Positions 21,373 through 33,394 of a stretch of DNA of 64,000 bases are shown here, piece by piece. The notes beneath the pieces are model-generated. The model worked only from the letters and a program-made list of their open reading frames with translations. It made no database searches and was not told the origin of the DNA. The position numbers and the translations under genes are program-made. The stretch lies in the NCBI GenBank assembly GCA_946902875.1, contig OX336343.1, positions 14,927,596-14,991,595 of the forward strand, in the 5' to 3' direction. The stretch's first letter is position 1. Each line of letters starts with the position of its first letter. The DNA comes from Nematopogon swammerdamellus (taxonomy: Eukaryota > Arthropoda > Insecta > Lepidoptera > Adelidae).

Positions 21373-22803
21373 CTTTTGCCCGCGGCTTCGCTCGCGTGAA
21401 ATTCGTATTTCAAAGGAAGAACTATGGGCGAGCTGGGTTCAGGCTAGTAACTAAGGGCGAGCTGGATTCAGGTAAACGATAAACCGTCTCGAAGAAAGTG
21501 AGTAACATTTTGAGGCCGAAGGCGCAGTTGCGTTCAGGAAGACGATAAACCTTCTCGAAGACAGTAAGTAACTATGGGCGAGGCCGAAGGCCGAGCTGCG
21601 TTCAGGATGAGGGTAAGCTTTTCGAAGAAAGTAAGTAACAGAGGGCGAGGCCGAAGGCCGAGCTGCGTTCAGGAAAACGATAAACCTTCTCGAAGACAGT
21701 AAGTAACTATGGGCGAGGCCGAAGGCCGAGCTGCGTTCAGGATGAGGGTAACCTTTTCGAACAAAGTAAGTAACAGAGGGCGAGGCCGAAGGCCGAGCTG
21801 CGTTCAGGAAAACGATAAACCTTCTCGAAGACAGTAAGTAACTATGGGCGAGGCCGAAGGCCGAGCTGCGTTCAGGAAGAGGATAACCTTTTCAAAGAAA
21901 GTAAGTAACAGAGGGCGAGGCCGAAGGCCGAGCTGCGTTCAGGAATACCATAAAACTTCTCGAAGAAAGTAAGTAACAAAGGGCGAGGCCGAAGGCCGAG
22001 CTGCGTTCAGGAAGACGATAAACCTTCTCGAAGACAGTAAGTAAGTATGGGCGAGGCCGAAGGCCGAGCTGCGTTCAGGAAGAGGATAATCTTTCCGAAG
22101 AAAGTAACGGAGGGCGAGGCCGAAGGCCGAGCTGCGTTCAGGAAGACCATAAACCTTCTCGGAGAAAGTAAGTAACAGAGGGCGAGGCCGAAGGCCGAGC
22201 TGCGTTCAGGAAGACGATAAACCTTTTCGAAGACAGTAACTAACTATGGGCGAGGCCGAAGGCCGAGCTGCGTTCAGGAAGAGGATAAACCATCTTTAAG
22301 AAAGTAAGTAACAAAGGGCGAGGCCGAAGGCCGAGCTGCGTTCAGGAAGAGGATAACCTTTTCGAAGAATGTAAGTACCAGAGAGCGAGGCCGAAGGCCG
22401 AGCTGCGTTCAGGAAGGCCATAAATCTTCTAGAAGAAAGTAACTTCTTTGTTACTTACTTTCTTCGAAAATGTTTATCTTCTTCCTGAACACATCTCGGC
22501 CTTCGGTCTCGCCCATAGTTACTTTCTGTCTTCGAGAAGGTTTATCCTCTTCCTGAACGCAGCTCGGCCTTCGGCCTCGCCCTTTGTTACTTGCTTTCTT
22601 TGAGAAGGATTAGGGTATTCCTGAACGAACCTCGGCCTTCGGCCTCGCCTTTTGTTACTTTCTTTCTTCGAGAAGGTTTATAGTCTTCCCGAACGCAGCT
22701 CGGCCTTCGGCCTCGCCATTAGTTACTTACTTTCTTTGAGTAGGTTTATCGTCTTCCTGAACGCAACTCATTCACAAACTTTCGCGTTTATAATATTAGT
22801 AGG
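21373..22803. repeat. About 67-bp minisatellite in higher-order and inverted arrangement, inside repeat D
   Basis: About 15 plus-oriented units with the core GGGCGAGGCCGAAGGCCGAG, then CTGCGTTCAGGA, end at about 22440. About 4-5 units in reverse orientation follow. The variable part alternates between type A (ACGATAAACCTTCTCGAAGAC...AACTAT) and type B (GAGGATAACCTTTTCGAAGAA...AACAGA), so the repeating period is often two units. The inversion centre is GAAAGTAAC-TTCTTT-GTTACTTACTTTC (22436-22463). Outer edges carry GCCCGCGGCTTCGCTCGCG (left) and TTATAATATTAGTAGGAT (right), the ends of a repeat D-type element. Related units lie at 43134-43290. Confidence 0.9.
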
Positions 22804-22912
22804 ATGTATTTTGGGTAGGTTCGGAGTGAGGCCTGATTTTAGAAATTATTCCCAATTATCGGATGCATGCAAGCAAATCCGAAAGCAACAGCTATATTAA
22901 TATATTAATTTT

Positions 22913-23275
22913 TGAAATGTGTTAATTAAGCCCTTTCATTTGATACCCAACATGGCATCATTAAAAAAAATTAGGTCATGACTTTATGTCCTTTATAGTG
23001 CGCCATATACAATTTTATGGGACGTCACATAGCCTCTATCCAGCGTCAAGACGAATCCAACGATACCTCATTTGTCAAATTATGATAAGTAGTTTCGAAG
23101 TTATGAGGGAACAGATGATACATACATACATACATACATACATACATACATACACACATACATACATACATACATACATACATACACACATACATACATA
23201 CATATATGCATACATACATACCGGTCAAACACATAACTCTCCTTTTCGCTTCGCCGTAGTCGGGTAAAAATAAGA
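22913..23275 (+). mobile_element. Dispersed repeat carrying a CATA microsatellite
   Basis: AGCCCTTTCATTTGATACCC, then GTTTCGAAGTTATGAGGGAAC, then (CATA)n interrupted by CACACA and TATGCA (about 23119-23222), then ACCGGTCAAAC and CTTCGCCGTAGTCGGGTAAA. This order is a familiar arthropod dispersed repeat; the class is not known to me. Confidence 0.65.
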
Positions 23276-23519
23276 ATCTTTTCGCTAATAGTGCGCGCAT
23301 ACTACACTACGTACAATATAATAAACATACGATCAAAATAACTTAAATAAATAGGAACTCCATTAAGTAAATATCCGCTAACATCGACTTGCAACAACAC
23401 TTTACATAGGTTTGCACCTAAAATTTATCAAATAGATACCTACCTAACGAAGTAAACCTACATAATATTATGAATCGAATTAAATAAGATACTCTGGCTT
23501 GAGACAATGCATATACACC

Positions 23520-23635
23520 ACGTGGCATACACACACCGCGCTCCGCCAGACCGCACCCCGCGCCTCCGCCTCCGCCGCTAGCCTCCGGCAGCTAGTCGCC
23601 ATAAACCGCCGTCGCCGCCCCGCGCCGCTTTTATT
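23520..23635. other. GC islet
   Basis: CCGCGCCTCCGCCTCCGCCG-type sequence between AT-rich flanks; no frame or signal persuades me. Confidence 0.45.
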
Positions 23636-23935
23636 TCGATTCGATTTGTATGGGAGTCACATTTTAGCGTAGCTGGAAGTGAATTTTAGTTAGCCTATCC
23701 TGTGTCCCGTATAGTAAAATGAGCTTGTACTAAGTTTCATCAAATTCGGATGATGGCTTTAAGAGTTATGGAGGAACATACATACATACATACAGAAAAG
23801 ATTTCTAAAAATCGTCAATTTAGCTTTAGTATCATATATAGAGGCTACAAACTGAATATTTCCTAAAACAAAGTAACTTACTCCATGACCATCCCTTACA
23901 GATTTATTATTAGTATGATATGATGATGATGATGA
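23636..23935 (+). mobile_element. Repeat D copy
   Basis: Colinear with 15560-15835: TGTATGGGAGTCACATTTTAGC, AGCCTATCCTGTGT, AATGAGCTTGTACTAAG, GAGTTATGGAGGAACATACA, TTTATTATTAGTAT. A (GAT)n run follows. Confidence 0.8.
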
Positions 23936-24002
23936 TATGATGAGGATGATAGTATGCATATACTGAATATTAAACAAAAAACTGTTGTCTCCTGTAAATT
24001 TG

Positions 24003-24056
24003 TTTTTATGGAAGCTGATCACCCGCAACATCCGGGATGTCAGCCCATAACCTTGC
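24003..24056 (-). mobile_element. SINE-A tail fragment
   Basis: TTTTATGGAAGCTGATCACC, then CAACATCCGGGATGTCAGCC and CATAACC, as in the SINE-A 3' end. Its body is replaced by a different tRNA-type repeat. Confidence 0.65.
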
Positions 24057-24094
24057 ACGTAATTTTTTTTTCAAATCTGAAAAAACTCAATGGT

Positions 24095-24175
24095 ACACGC
24101 CGGTTGGATTCGAACTCTGGACCTCTCGTACGAGAACCCGACGACACCCAGAGCGCTCGGTTACCCGCCGCCGGG
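24095..24175 (-). mobile_element. tRNA-like SINE head
   Basis: On the minus strand, GGGTAACCGAGCGCTCTGGG and, about 45 nt later, the B box AGAGTTCGAATCC. Cloverleaf arms (GGTTCTCGTACGAGAGGTCC) are partly possible but no acceptor stem closes, so this is SINE-type and not a gene. Confidence 0.5.
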
Positions 24176-24591
24176 TATTAATAAGTTTTACGATAATAAA
24201 GTACATTTTCGTTTTATTTTTAAAACATCGAAGATTGCGCGCTGCGACCACTACGCGGCCGCAACTTAATTTCCGGCTGCCTGTCATAAAGGTATTACGG
24301 TATATCTTCGGCTCCCCCGCTCCCCTGTTGCTTTGTTTCGGAAATGGCACTTTAAGAAAATAACAGTGGCTCCTCTCCGGACTCGCGGCTCTGTTTTATT
24401 GGCTTACCTGAGAGCGGAGCTTTTCTAAACTTTCAGCGGTATCCGGACCGCGGAGCTAGGCTGAAAGGGAAGAATCGAAAAGGATAGAGAGCTGCTATTG
24501 TCATACAGTTTACTTCGCCCCTATAGGAATGGCTCTTAAAAAGAAACGGGTTGAAGGATTCGGGACGGTACTGTATGTAACCCTCACCTTT

Positions 24592-24720
24592 TTTAGGGTT
24601 CCGTACCTCAAATGAGAAAAGAACGGAACCTTTATAGGATCACTCTTGTGTCTGTCTGTCTGTGTGTGTATCACTGCCTATTTTCTTCGAATTTACTGGA
24701 CAAAAAAGTGTAAAGTCGAC
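24592..24720 (-). mobile_element. Repeat C 3' fragment
   Basis: TTTAGGGTTCCGTACCTC, CGGAACCTTTATAGGATCAC and the TGTCTGTCTGTCTGTGTG tract; the CCGGCCAAGTGCGAG end is missing. Confidence 0.7.
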
Positions 24721-25613
24721 ACATATACTATATAATTTGATAGCGTAAATTAACGAATTTCGATTTTGGGGTTAAGGCATGGGAGACACATAATTAGAAA
24801 GTAAAAAAAAAATTCTATGGGGATTTATTTGATTATAATACCAGTTCCTATGTATGAAGAAATTAATAAAAAATTAGAAAATTTACATAAGGTGTAAAGG
24901 CGGACTTACAGATATTTCTTCCAGTCAACCTTTTCATGTTTGAGATTTGATTAATATAGGTTAATATAAGTAAGTAGGTAGTAACAATAGAGTTAAGCTT
25001 GAGAATTGAGGAAAACATATTTAATAATAAGAATACTTATTAATTAAACTATTTCTTAAGGATGTTAAACGATTAAAAGCTATACTTGGTTTAATACATA
25101 TGAATTTCTAAATATATATGTAAATATAATATACAAGTAAATATACATACATACATAATTGTCCATCCAAGTACGAAAAGAAAGAGTTTTTTTTAGGTTT
25201 TCCCTTCACACTGTCGAAGATAATATAGCTTTAGGTGTTTTTTGAACAAGGGAAGCTATTTGTAGTTTCTACGTTTGCAGTGCCGGATAAGGTATGATAA
25301 TGAATGAAAAAAATGTTTTATTCATATTTAAATCTCCGAAACGCCTTTAAAGTAAGTTGTCCGTGTTATGAACAACGCTTATACACACATAAAGACACCC
25401 TCACACACACACACACACACCCACCCTAATTTGGTAAATAGCTTATTATTATCTACATTCAGATTTCCTGTCTATCGTATCATTAAAAAATAAAACCTAT
25501 ATTAAATAACATAAAATATAAATATAATATAACTACTACAAAATATTCAAGTCAAAAATTAATTGACCTGTCAGGCAATCTTAAGGCAGGGCAATACCTT
25601 TAACAGCGGATAG
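24721..25613. other. Gene-free stretch
   Basis: Strongly AT-rich; a short (CA)n at about 25403-25421. Nothing else. Confidence 0.55.
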
Positions 25614-25736
25614 CAATCGCTATCCAGCGCGGGAATGCTACGAGCGTTTTGGGTACCCTACGAGGAGAGAGTGACCAAAATTTGTGTGAAATTTTTTATT
25701 TGTTTAGGTTAGTTTATTATTAGTCTTAGTAGTTAT
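25614..25736 (+). pseudogene. Retroelement polyprotein C-terminal tail
   Basis: A 40-codon frame starts right after TAA and contains QRIAIAIQRGNATSVLGTLR, then DQNLCEIFYL, and stops at 25736. The IAIQRGNA-S-LGTL pattern is one I recall as the extreme C-terminus of lepidopteran reverse-transcriptase-containing proteins, which typically end just after an FYL/FFL-like triplet. No upstream domain survives, so this is a 5'-truncated dead copy followed by an AT-rich tail. Recall-based. Confidence 0.5.
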
Positions 25737-26280
25737 TTGTTAATTTCACATTGTGCAATAAATATATTTTCTATTATAAATATTATGTGATAACTTAAAG
25801 TATCTTGAAAATTGATATGTAAAAATAATAAAAATATAAAATTTATTATTATTTAAATTAATCTATTTCGAGAGAGTCAGCAGGTCCCAGCGATTCCCTA
25901 TAACACATATTTGTATAGTCTACAGGTACACACTTTTCTAATAACAGCGCAGCGAACATTCGCGTCTCCACCTGTAAAGATATTTCATGTCGGAAATATT
26001 ACAACTTTCAGGAGGTACTTTGAGACGGACCCCCGCGGCGTCGCCGCGCGCCCCGCTGAGAGCGAATATATTCTGAAACACCTCCGCCCGCACACTCTGC
26101 GTGTATTTCTTACAACCCTTTGAAGAATCTACCTATTACATTCCTGTAATATAGGGCGTCTCCCGAGTTTCAGAATTTCATTCTTGGTTGAGAGCTTAAA
26201 AAATGGTCCGGAAAGGCGCCGTGCCAAAAATAAACAGAAATTCCTTTGAGCCTTACTTTTACCTACACGGGAAAAGCTGA
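25737..26280. other. Gene-free stretch
   Basis: AT-rich, with a GC patch at 26030-26065 (CCCCGCGGCGTCGCCGCGCG). Nothing else. Confidence 0.5.
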
Positions 26281-26340
26281 GAAACAGATAGCTCAGTGGT
26301 GGCGGCTCTCGCGAGAGGTGTGGATTCGTATCCCAATTAG
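26281..26340 (+). mobile_element. tRNA-like SINE head candidate
   Basis: GATAGCTCAGTGGTGGCG (A-box-like) and GTGGATTCGTATCCC (B-box-like, T-arm foldable). The anticodon arm CGGCTCTCGCGAGAGG is plausible, but there is no acceptor stem. Possibly related to the tRNA part of SINE-A, which has TAGCTCAGTGGTGC. Confidence 0.45.
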
Positions 26341-26698
26341 TGTGTATGCGCTAATATTATTTTCGGAATATATAAATGCCTATTTCCACACACTGGAAGA
26401 AATCTCTGCAATGTATAAGTCATTCAAATTATTATGTTGGGCTTGTTTCTGTGAAAAGGTTTTTGAGGCATAAATCATGTTCTATAAATAAATATTTAAT
26501 TTACAAAATTTCACCAAACAGAGCTGTATTATTATCTTTTTTTTATAGAAAGCACGACATGTGGCGCCGAACCACTCATAAGGTGTCAAACGATTCCTGT
26601 GGACATTCGGTCGAATGAGGGGGATGCAAATGCAATGCCGACCTGACTGACAGATACCCATTCACGCCCTTCTAGCTAGAAGGATCGAGACTTTAATT

Positions 26699-26725
26699 GG
26701 GGGGGGGGGGGGGGGGGGGGGGGGG
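26699..26725. repeat. 27-bp poly-G tract
   Basis: Uninterrupted G run on the plus strand. Long enough for G-quadruplex folding; length may be uncertain in assembly. Confidence 0.9.
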
Positions 26726-26769
26726 AATATGGTGGGCAGGGTGAGCGTATAGTTCACAAGGTCTGTAGA

Positions 26770-26900
26770 GGAAAGATCTGCAGAACCGATTGGTGCACAT
26801 CCACGGTACGGTAAGTCTAACGTGTAGGGATGCAATCCCTGCCCAGTGCGCGTTGTGCGGAGGTGGGAAAAGGAAGGCGTTATCACATCAAATAGTGTCT
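26770..26900 (+). mobile_element. Repeat F copy
   Basis: ACCGATTGGTGCACATCCACG, GTAGGGATGCAATCCCTGCCC and GTGCGGAGGTGGGAAAAGG match, inverted, the sequence at 47110-47215. The family is unidentified. Confidence 0.6.
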
Positions 26901-29700
26901 CCGAGCACTCCCCATGCAATGAAATTTTACTCACTCATTCATGCTCACTTCAAAAGTTTTTCGCTGCGGAATTTACATAGCTATATAAAATGTGTCATAG
27001 TACTACTTACCTTACAACCACAGAGCATCAAATACCTACCGCCCGCGCCGCGCATTTCATGCTCTGTGCTTACAACCAATTACAACATATCACTGATATA
27101 TCGGTGCAACATACCGCATAATATATTCTTGTAGGTTCATTCTTCCCCCTTTAAATGTCTGTCATAAACATGCATTTCATAATACTATAATCTACGGGCA
27201 ATCCACGATATGTTAACGATCACGTGAAATAACGGTCACTGAATATTATAAACTTCCTTGTAATATTGATTTGAAACGCATATTTCATGGAGGCGCCTAC
27301 GGGGAATATTTACGTGCGAAAACAAGTCGGTAACTGGGTCGATGTTATTGAAAACAGGCTTAATAATACAAGCTCGTGCTGGGTTTTATATTAAGTTTGT
27401 TGCAAAGACGATTAACTCACGATCGCATTAGGATACCTGTAGTTGATGTTGTACATAAGGCGCTCTGAATTTCAGCCTGGGGGCAACTCTACCGAGCAAG
27501 TCCTAAATGTGTAGTGGAGTAATGTATTGCATTTGGTAAATTCATAATGTGCTAGCAACAAATTAGACTATATAATATATTTATTAGGAAACAAGTAGGT
27601 AGGTAGGTAACTATGTACTAATAACTAACTAATTAATTACTAAGGTGTGTGTAAGCTGAAAATGATTAAGTGTAAGGCTGGGGAGGAAAGGAGGTGTGCG
27701 TGTCTACACTGACTGCCCTAATTGGACTATCATAGTATTATTTTGCAAATCGAAGTTAACTCAACAGACAACAGTTCTGAGTCAGTCAGGTTTTTTGACA
27801 GGATACGGAATAGCGGATCTACGGAAACCTGCATGCGCGAGCAAAATTCGCACTTAACCAATTTTTTTCTTTGCGACGGAACCTTAAAAACTTTACGTTT
27901 CTTCTGGGTGTATCAGTCCGCAATTATGCGTATTTTTAAACGAGATTTTACTAAACATTTTTTCTGTCTCTCTTTGGGTGACATAGTAACGACTACTAAT
28001 AAGGAAGAAAAAGTGTTCAGTTTCTAATTTCAAATGTTTTTAAAAAGTGTTCAGTTTCTAATTTCAAATGTATTTTTGTTTTTACTCGACCACACAAATT
28101 CACTCAGCAGCAACAAAGTCAGGAGCGTAGCAGTCAGTCTGTTTGTCCGGCGGCGTTTCGTGGCCGTTTCATACGAAACTTTCCTCACCCGCCCACGAAG
28201 GGGAAGGGGTAGAAGGGGGGGCCCTTCTCCTGCAACCTCGCCCGGTCCCGCTCCGGCCTCATATGTCCGTTTTTTTTTCTCTGAAGTGTCAGTCTCCGAC
28301 AACTTCACCGTCGGAAGTCAGTTTAACGTCGCGTCGTCGGGTAGTTTTTCGGGAGTAACGTTTTGATTTTGCGTTCGCAAAAAACGACACCATGTAATTG
28401 GTTTGTTCAGTTTAAAATTCGGAAGGAAAACTTTTTCAAAAATAAAGAAAATCGCTTTTTATGGAGTAGCCTCTGTGTTTGCGTAGTTTTCGGCGAGCGA
28501 CTCATCGTAAGGTTGTAAAATGAAACGAAACCTAACATCACCAATAAAAAACATTATCTAACTGAAGCGTACATACGCGAGCAACATCATAATGAACGCG
28601 CCCCAAAGCTGTCCAAACTATCTAGAAAGAGCCACCGTAGTTTTATCCTTTTCATGCATTATTGTAGATATAAACTGTGACTGATCGGTCAAAATGTTGA
28701 ATTTGTCATAAATCAAGGGATTTTCTGTCAAACAACCTTTGAGTAAACGAGAAAACAAGCTTTTTTTTGTCACGTTGTAACAGTTTATATTTGAAATGTT
28801 TCCATTCGTTACAGAGTTAAAGTCTGCGAGTCAGTTGCATTTCATTTTAAACTTTGCATTTAAAATATTTGTGTTTGTTGTTGTTGTTGTCTAAATGTTT
28901 TTCTCATTCATGTTGTAACGGAGTGCCGAGGTGTATTCAGCAACTCCGCTCAGGCGCTTCTCAGGCGAAATTACACGCTAAACTGACGATTTTCCTGCCT
29001 GGCGTAATAAGCACTTCTATACGAATGTTATGGAAACACTCACTAATACTTTGTTTTGTTTTTCTTTTCATTCGTATATGCAACGTTTCTGTTGCTTTTC
29101 TCTCTACAGAAAAACATTTTATATTAATAACTTGTGTTGTGGATTTGATAAGTTGGTTTGATTTTCACTTCAATATTTTAAACTTTTTTAATTTTTACTT
29201 TTTCTACTTTTCTTTCTTCTTTAAATATTTTATAAAACCCAAGTCTAACGTCTTATTAGGCAGACTCTTAAGTATTTTTCCTCAACACGCCTAGTATCTC
29301 AGTTATACAGAGAACTAGCTAACTCCAATTAAGGACGCCGCTACGCACCGCTATGTGGGCGCAAAATTGAAAAGTAAATAAAAGTTCCGCGAGGCAGCAA
29401 AGTGAATATAAATCTCATTACCCCAGGGTGGGAAGTTGAAACCCCAGGGTGAGAAGTTCCACAATTAAGCCTCATCCCGCCACGCCTGGATCATGAACTC
29501 CGCCTCAGCAAAGTTTCATGGCGGGGCAAAAAGTATAACACTACATCGCCTATTAACGGCCGATTGAGGAGTTTCGCCGACGGCAGAGTCGCGTCGCGGC
29601 GAGCCGGGGGAGGCGTCGTCGCAGCGCGGGCGGTGGCGGCGCGGCGTCGGGAATATAATATTACATTGAAACGAACATATTAAAAAATAATAAATACTCA
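26901..29700. other. Gene-free stretch with two small tandem repeats
   Basis: A 34-bp duplication (28008-28075, AAAAAGTGTTCAGTTTC start) and a 21-bp one (29418-29457, CCCCAGGGTG) lie here. Around 28140-28260 both strands are open and GC-rich, with CAGTCAGTCTG nearby, so a 5' exon or promoter is conceivable but unsupported. GC islet at 29570-29650. Degenerate repeat C words lie at 27800-27865. Confidence 0.4.
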
Positions 29701-29715
29701 AAAAAAGCCTAAGGT

Positions 29716-30240
29716 TGCACTCCGGGAGTGCCGGCAGAAGTGAAAACTTAAACATCAACGTTGGCATTTTTGAATATTTGGGAATGGTTAGGGAATAATT
29801 TCGCACGAATTGTTTTATTTACCAGTACAAAAGTACTATCATTTATGTGGTATAATACATTATTCATTTATTGCGCTATCGTAGACAAACATGACAATTT
29901 ATATTACATAAAAAATTTAACACTAGAACTATTATAATTAGTTTACATCAAAAAGTTTATTTCTCAGAAAAATCAACTTTCATCCATAATTTCAACGAAT
30001 CTTACGCTTTTTCGATCAGGCTATGGATCTGACGCGAGTTTAACATTTTTTACCCATCTAAAAAAAGTGCCAAGCGCCGCTAAAGAAGTTTCGAATCTTA
30101 CGCTTTTTCGATCAGGCTACGGATCTGACGCGAGATCTGACGCGAGTTTAAAATTTTTTACCCATCTAAAAAAAGTGCCAAGCGCCGCTAATGAAGTTTT
30201 CACTTCAAAAATTTATAGAAAGTACTAAATGAGGCAGCGA
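29716..30240. repeat. Dispersed repeat with an internal 96-bp tandem duplication
   Basis: Begins with GCACTCCGGGAGTGCCGGCAG (also, inverted, at 56806-56825). It contains two copies of CGAATCTTACGCTTTTTCGA...CCAAGCGCCGCTAA starting at 29996 and 30092. The second has a further 12-bp duplication (GATCTGACGCGA twice). The same words occur in inverted order at 56680-56760. Confidence 0.7.
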
Positions 30241-30257
30241 GTCAATCCTAAGGTGAC

Positions 30258-30350
30258 TAGGGACGCCCATGGGCATTCGGGGCTGCGAATGCCATGAAGG
30301 CCTGACAGATGCTTATTTACACCGCTCTTGAAAGACCCGAGTCTGTACTT
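30258..30350 (+). mobile_element. Repeat E copy
   Basis: GACGCCCATGGGCATTCGGGG, GCGAATGCCATGAAGG, then AGACCCGAGTCTGTACTTGG; inverted relative to 58612-58715. Confidence 0.6.
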
Positions 30351-30625
30351 GGGGGGTAATATATGGGAATAGTGTTTTGGAAATTTTTATCGATTTCTCT
30401 ACTTCCAACTAGTTAATAAAAAGTACTCGTATCTACTTGCAGGCCAACACATTCATTCAATTCGATTAAAATTTAAGCTTTATTGTACACCGAATTGTTG
30501 GCAAAAGGCGAGCTTAATGACATAATTCATTAATCACTCTAAGGAAACTAAAATGAGCAACTAAATGTATTTATGTACGAAGATATTATTTAAAGAAATG
30601 ATAAACACAGACTTCAGTGTTATTT

Positions 30626-30748
30626 AGGGTCGATTTTACCACTTCGGTTAAAATTTTACGGGCGGCCCGTTAACCTATTATCAACTATATGAGAAATGTC
30701 ACTAACCGATCGGTTAATGTTAACTGAGGCTTAAATCGATCCTTTATG
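30626..30748. mobile_element. 123-bp MITE with 9-bp direct flanks
   Basis: GTGTTATTT lies at both sides (30617-30625, 30749-30757). Inverted ends GGGTCGATTT...GGTTAA and TTAACTGAGGC-TTAAATCGATCC, internal ACCGATCGGT. An 8-9 bp duplication suggests a hAT-like or similar element. No coding. Confidence 0.7.
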
Positions 30749-30757
30749 GTGTTATTT

Positions 30758-32098
30758 GAATTTAAATTTCAATAAAAATGTTGATGCATTCATACACTGT
30801 TAGTTTTATCTACAAAATCTTTATATGTATATAAATAACGTCAATGGTAATTAATTGTATGCAATTTTAATTACACTTTCACCGGTAAGTCCGAAATTAA
30901 ATTGTTCAGAAAAATATATCAAAAATGTTATGATGATGACTATCCTTTCGTACCGCACCATCGTAAAATCAAGCACATCAATAAAACATGAGACGTAATG
31001 GCAAACGCAATATGCCGACTGAATCGAAGTACTTTCATGTAAAGTGGCTATGAATGAATGAATGGTACTTACCTACTGATTATATTCTTTTAACTATAGC
31101 TAATTAAAGTGTACATTATGTGTAACATGAGAGGATATTTGTATAAGTCTGCACCTTACTACTATTAGAATGCTGTCCTTAGATATTTATAAAATACCAA
31201 TATGTACAAATTGTAAAACAATTAATGAACTTTTTTGCTTTTGATGTCAACATATTATAATTAACGAATTTGCTGTAATGATACTTTCGCCGGCAAGTAA
31301 TCGTAAGTCAGATGTGTCTCTCGTTACTTGATGTTACTACCGCGAAAGTACCTTTGACAATTACAAGAAAAAAAAATTGCATCGCAACAATGTGTTTGTG
31401 ACTAATTTTCATAAATGTAAATACGCCCTTATTGTCATTGGATTCAGCAAAGGATTGTAATGGTGTTTCCGAGCCCTCACTCACAAGGTACCCATACGCA
31501 ATCGGAGATTATTCCCACCCCTCCAGCGTTACTTGCGACCCACCAAATACAATATGAAATTGAATTACATTCAGCTTTTGTCTGCAGCGAGCGAGCGGCT
31601 TTCGATTCGGTCACAACTCGATGCGGTATGGGGGTCGACTTTCGGTCCGCATCCAATCTTCCGATTCCAAACATTTTTCTATTCGCATCATTAATTCGGT
31701 TTGAGAGCGCTTTGAATGTGCGCTATTGTCAAGACGCTTGTCTGGAATTATATTGCCTGCGGAATTGGAAAATAAAATACACCGCACTCGTGCGGGTTTG
31801 GATACCGCTTAGTCTAGTCTCTTCAGCGCAATCTTCACACAAGTTGGAGGTACAGGTCGAGCTAACTCTACTCTCAACTTGCTCGCTATTTCGGTCAGTT
31901 TAAATAATATTATTGCTTTGAGAATGTTAGTGACCCATACAAAATCGCGGGTCAGGTGTGTGTCTATCTGTTCTTTTTCTGCATTTAGCTCTGGGGAGAG
32001 ACACAGGCGCGCCATCTCCGCCGCATCACACGTTAGCCAGTCATCTCACGATTTTCATTTGTTTCCCTTCACGCAAAGATTTACGCCGCCGCCTTCCT
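30758..32098. other. Gene-free stretch
   Basis: A 147-codon plus frame (31460-31903) lacks any family feature and has ordinary composition; treated as chance. Nothing else. Confidence 0.45.
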
Positions 32099-32122
32099 CC
32101 CCCCCCCCCCCCCCCCCCCCCC
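32099..32122. repeat. 24-bp poly-C tract
   Basis: Uninterrupted C run following GCCGCCGCCTTCCT. Confidence 0.9.
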
Positions 32123-33394
32123 ATGGCCGGCATCCGTCCGTCGTCCGCGTTGAGTAATGTGCCTAGCTAGTGCTCAAGTGCCCGTAGCCTTCATAATCCG
32201 GCCTAGTCTTTGTGTAGTCTTCCTGTGACCGGTCTCTAAAGACAGTCCTATTTAGAAAGTAAATGCTTAAGGGAAGCCGGCAATCCTTATTAGTACACCT
32301 AGTTGTCGTTTCCCCGTCTACACGGTCTAGTTCATTATTATCGCACCAGCATTTATGTGAAAAGTATCATATTGTGGTACTGTACGGTAGCACGAAGAAG
32401 CCGACTTTATTAGGCGTTGATGATGGTCACGCCATATCATACAAATATTATGTTTAAAATTAATGGCTGAACACTGAAAATGTGGTTGGCTTAAAAATAT
32501 GTCTTCAATAAATAACCATAAATTGCGTGTCCCAGAATCACAATCAAACACCATCCACTGCGCGCGCATTATAATAACATTTTCTAATTCTCAAGTTGGC
32601 CTATTAACGGTTTAAAAGGGACACGAAAGTTGGAAAATTTGCCCCTTTCTTGTAACAAAACTTGTGTAATTTGGAGTTTTGAAATTCTCACCATACAGTC
32701 ATATTTCGATATTTGAAAAGGAACTTTCGCGTGTTAGTAAAATACCCGACGTTCTCTGACAGGAAGTTGATGTACAATTTAGCAGCGGGGCGCGGAGGCC
32801 GCCACGGTAGAACTTCCGACATTGATTTTCAATTTTCCGGGTATATTACCTACCTGGTGGTTCCCATCCGTGTCGACACATCAACGTCTATAAGCTTCCT
32901 CGCACCGTCTCGATCGGGGAAGATATCTTATTGAAAGATATCTACTTGAGAAAATAATTACGTGAGGCAAGATTAATCATGTGTTCATTTAGGCTCTAGG
33001 AATGTGGAAACGAATAGAACGGAAACTAATAAAGATGAATCTTTGGCAAAGTTGAATATTAGTAAAGTTATATATTGTTGTTACAATTTAACAACGAATT
33101 GTTAATTATGTTTCGCAAAATAATGATCTACGAATTTGGATTTAGATCTGCATAGAAGGTTCGTACGAAGCAGGTTGAATATTATAAAAACAAAAATATA
33201 GGCGTACAGGCAGACAACATTGAAAGGAAAGTGCGCGAACAGCTACGTAACTGCGACACCTAATCTCGAGATACGTGGATATTTACTGCGTTCTCGCGCT
33301 CGGACAATATTGCGAATATAATTTGTAGAGATTCTTCTGCGATTCCAAATGAAGCCGAGCGACGCGGAGACTGCCGGGCGTGGGATGGAGGGGC

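Noticed and set aside
21373..22803. CRISPR array
   Set aside because: Units are near-identical throughout with no unique spacers, and the genome is eukaryotic; it is a minisatellite. The same applies to 4924-5096 and 40431-40683.
24095..24175. Functional tRNA gene
   Set aside because: B box present but no acceptor stem; it fits a tRNA-derived SINE head.
28854..29294. 146-codon membrane-like protein
   Set aside because: Starts with TTG and its Phe/Leu/Tyr-rich content is just T-rich DNA translated.
31460..31903. 147-codon plus-strand protein
   Set aside because: No motif, ordinary composition, no splice or promoter context; likely chance.
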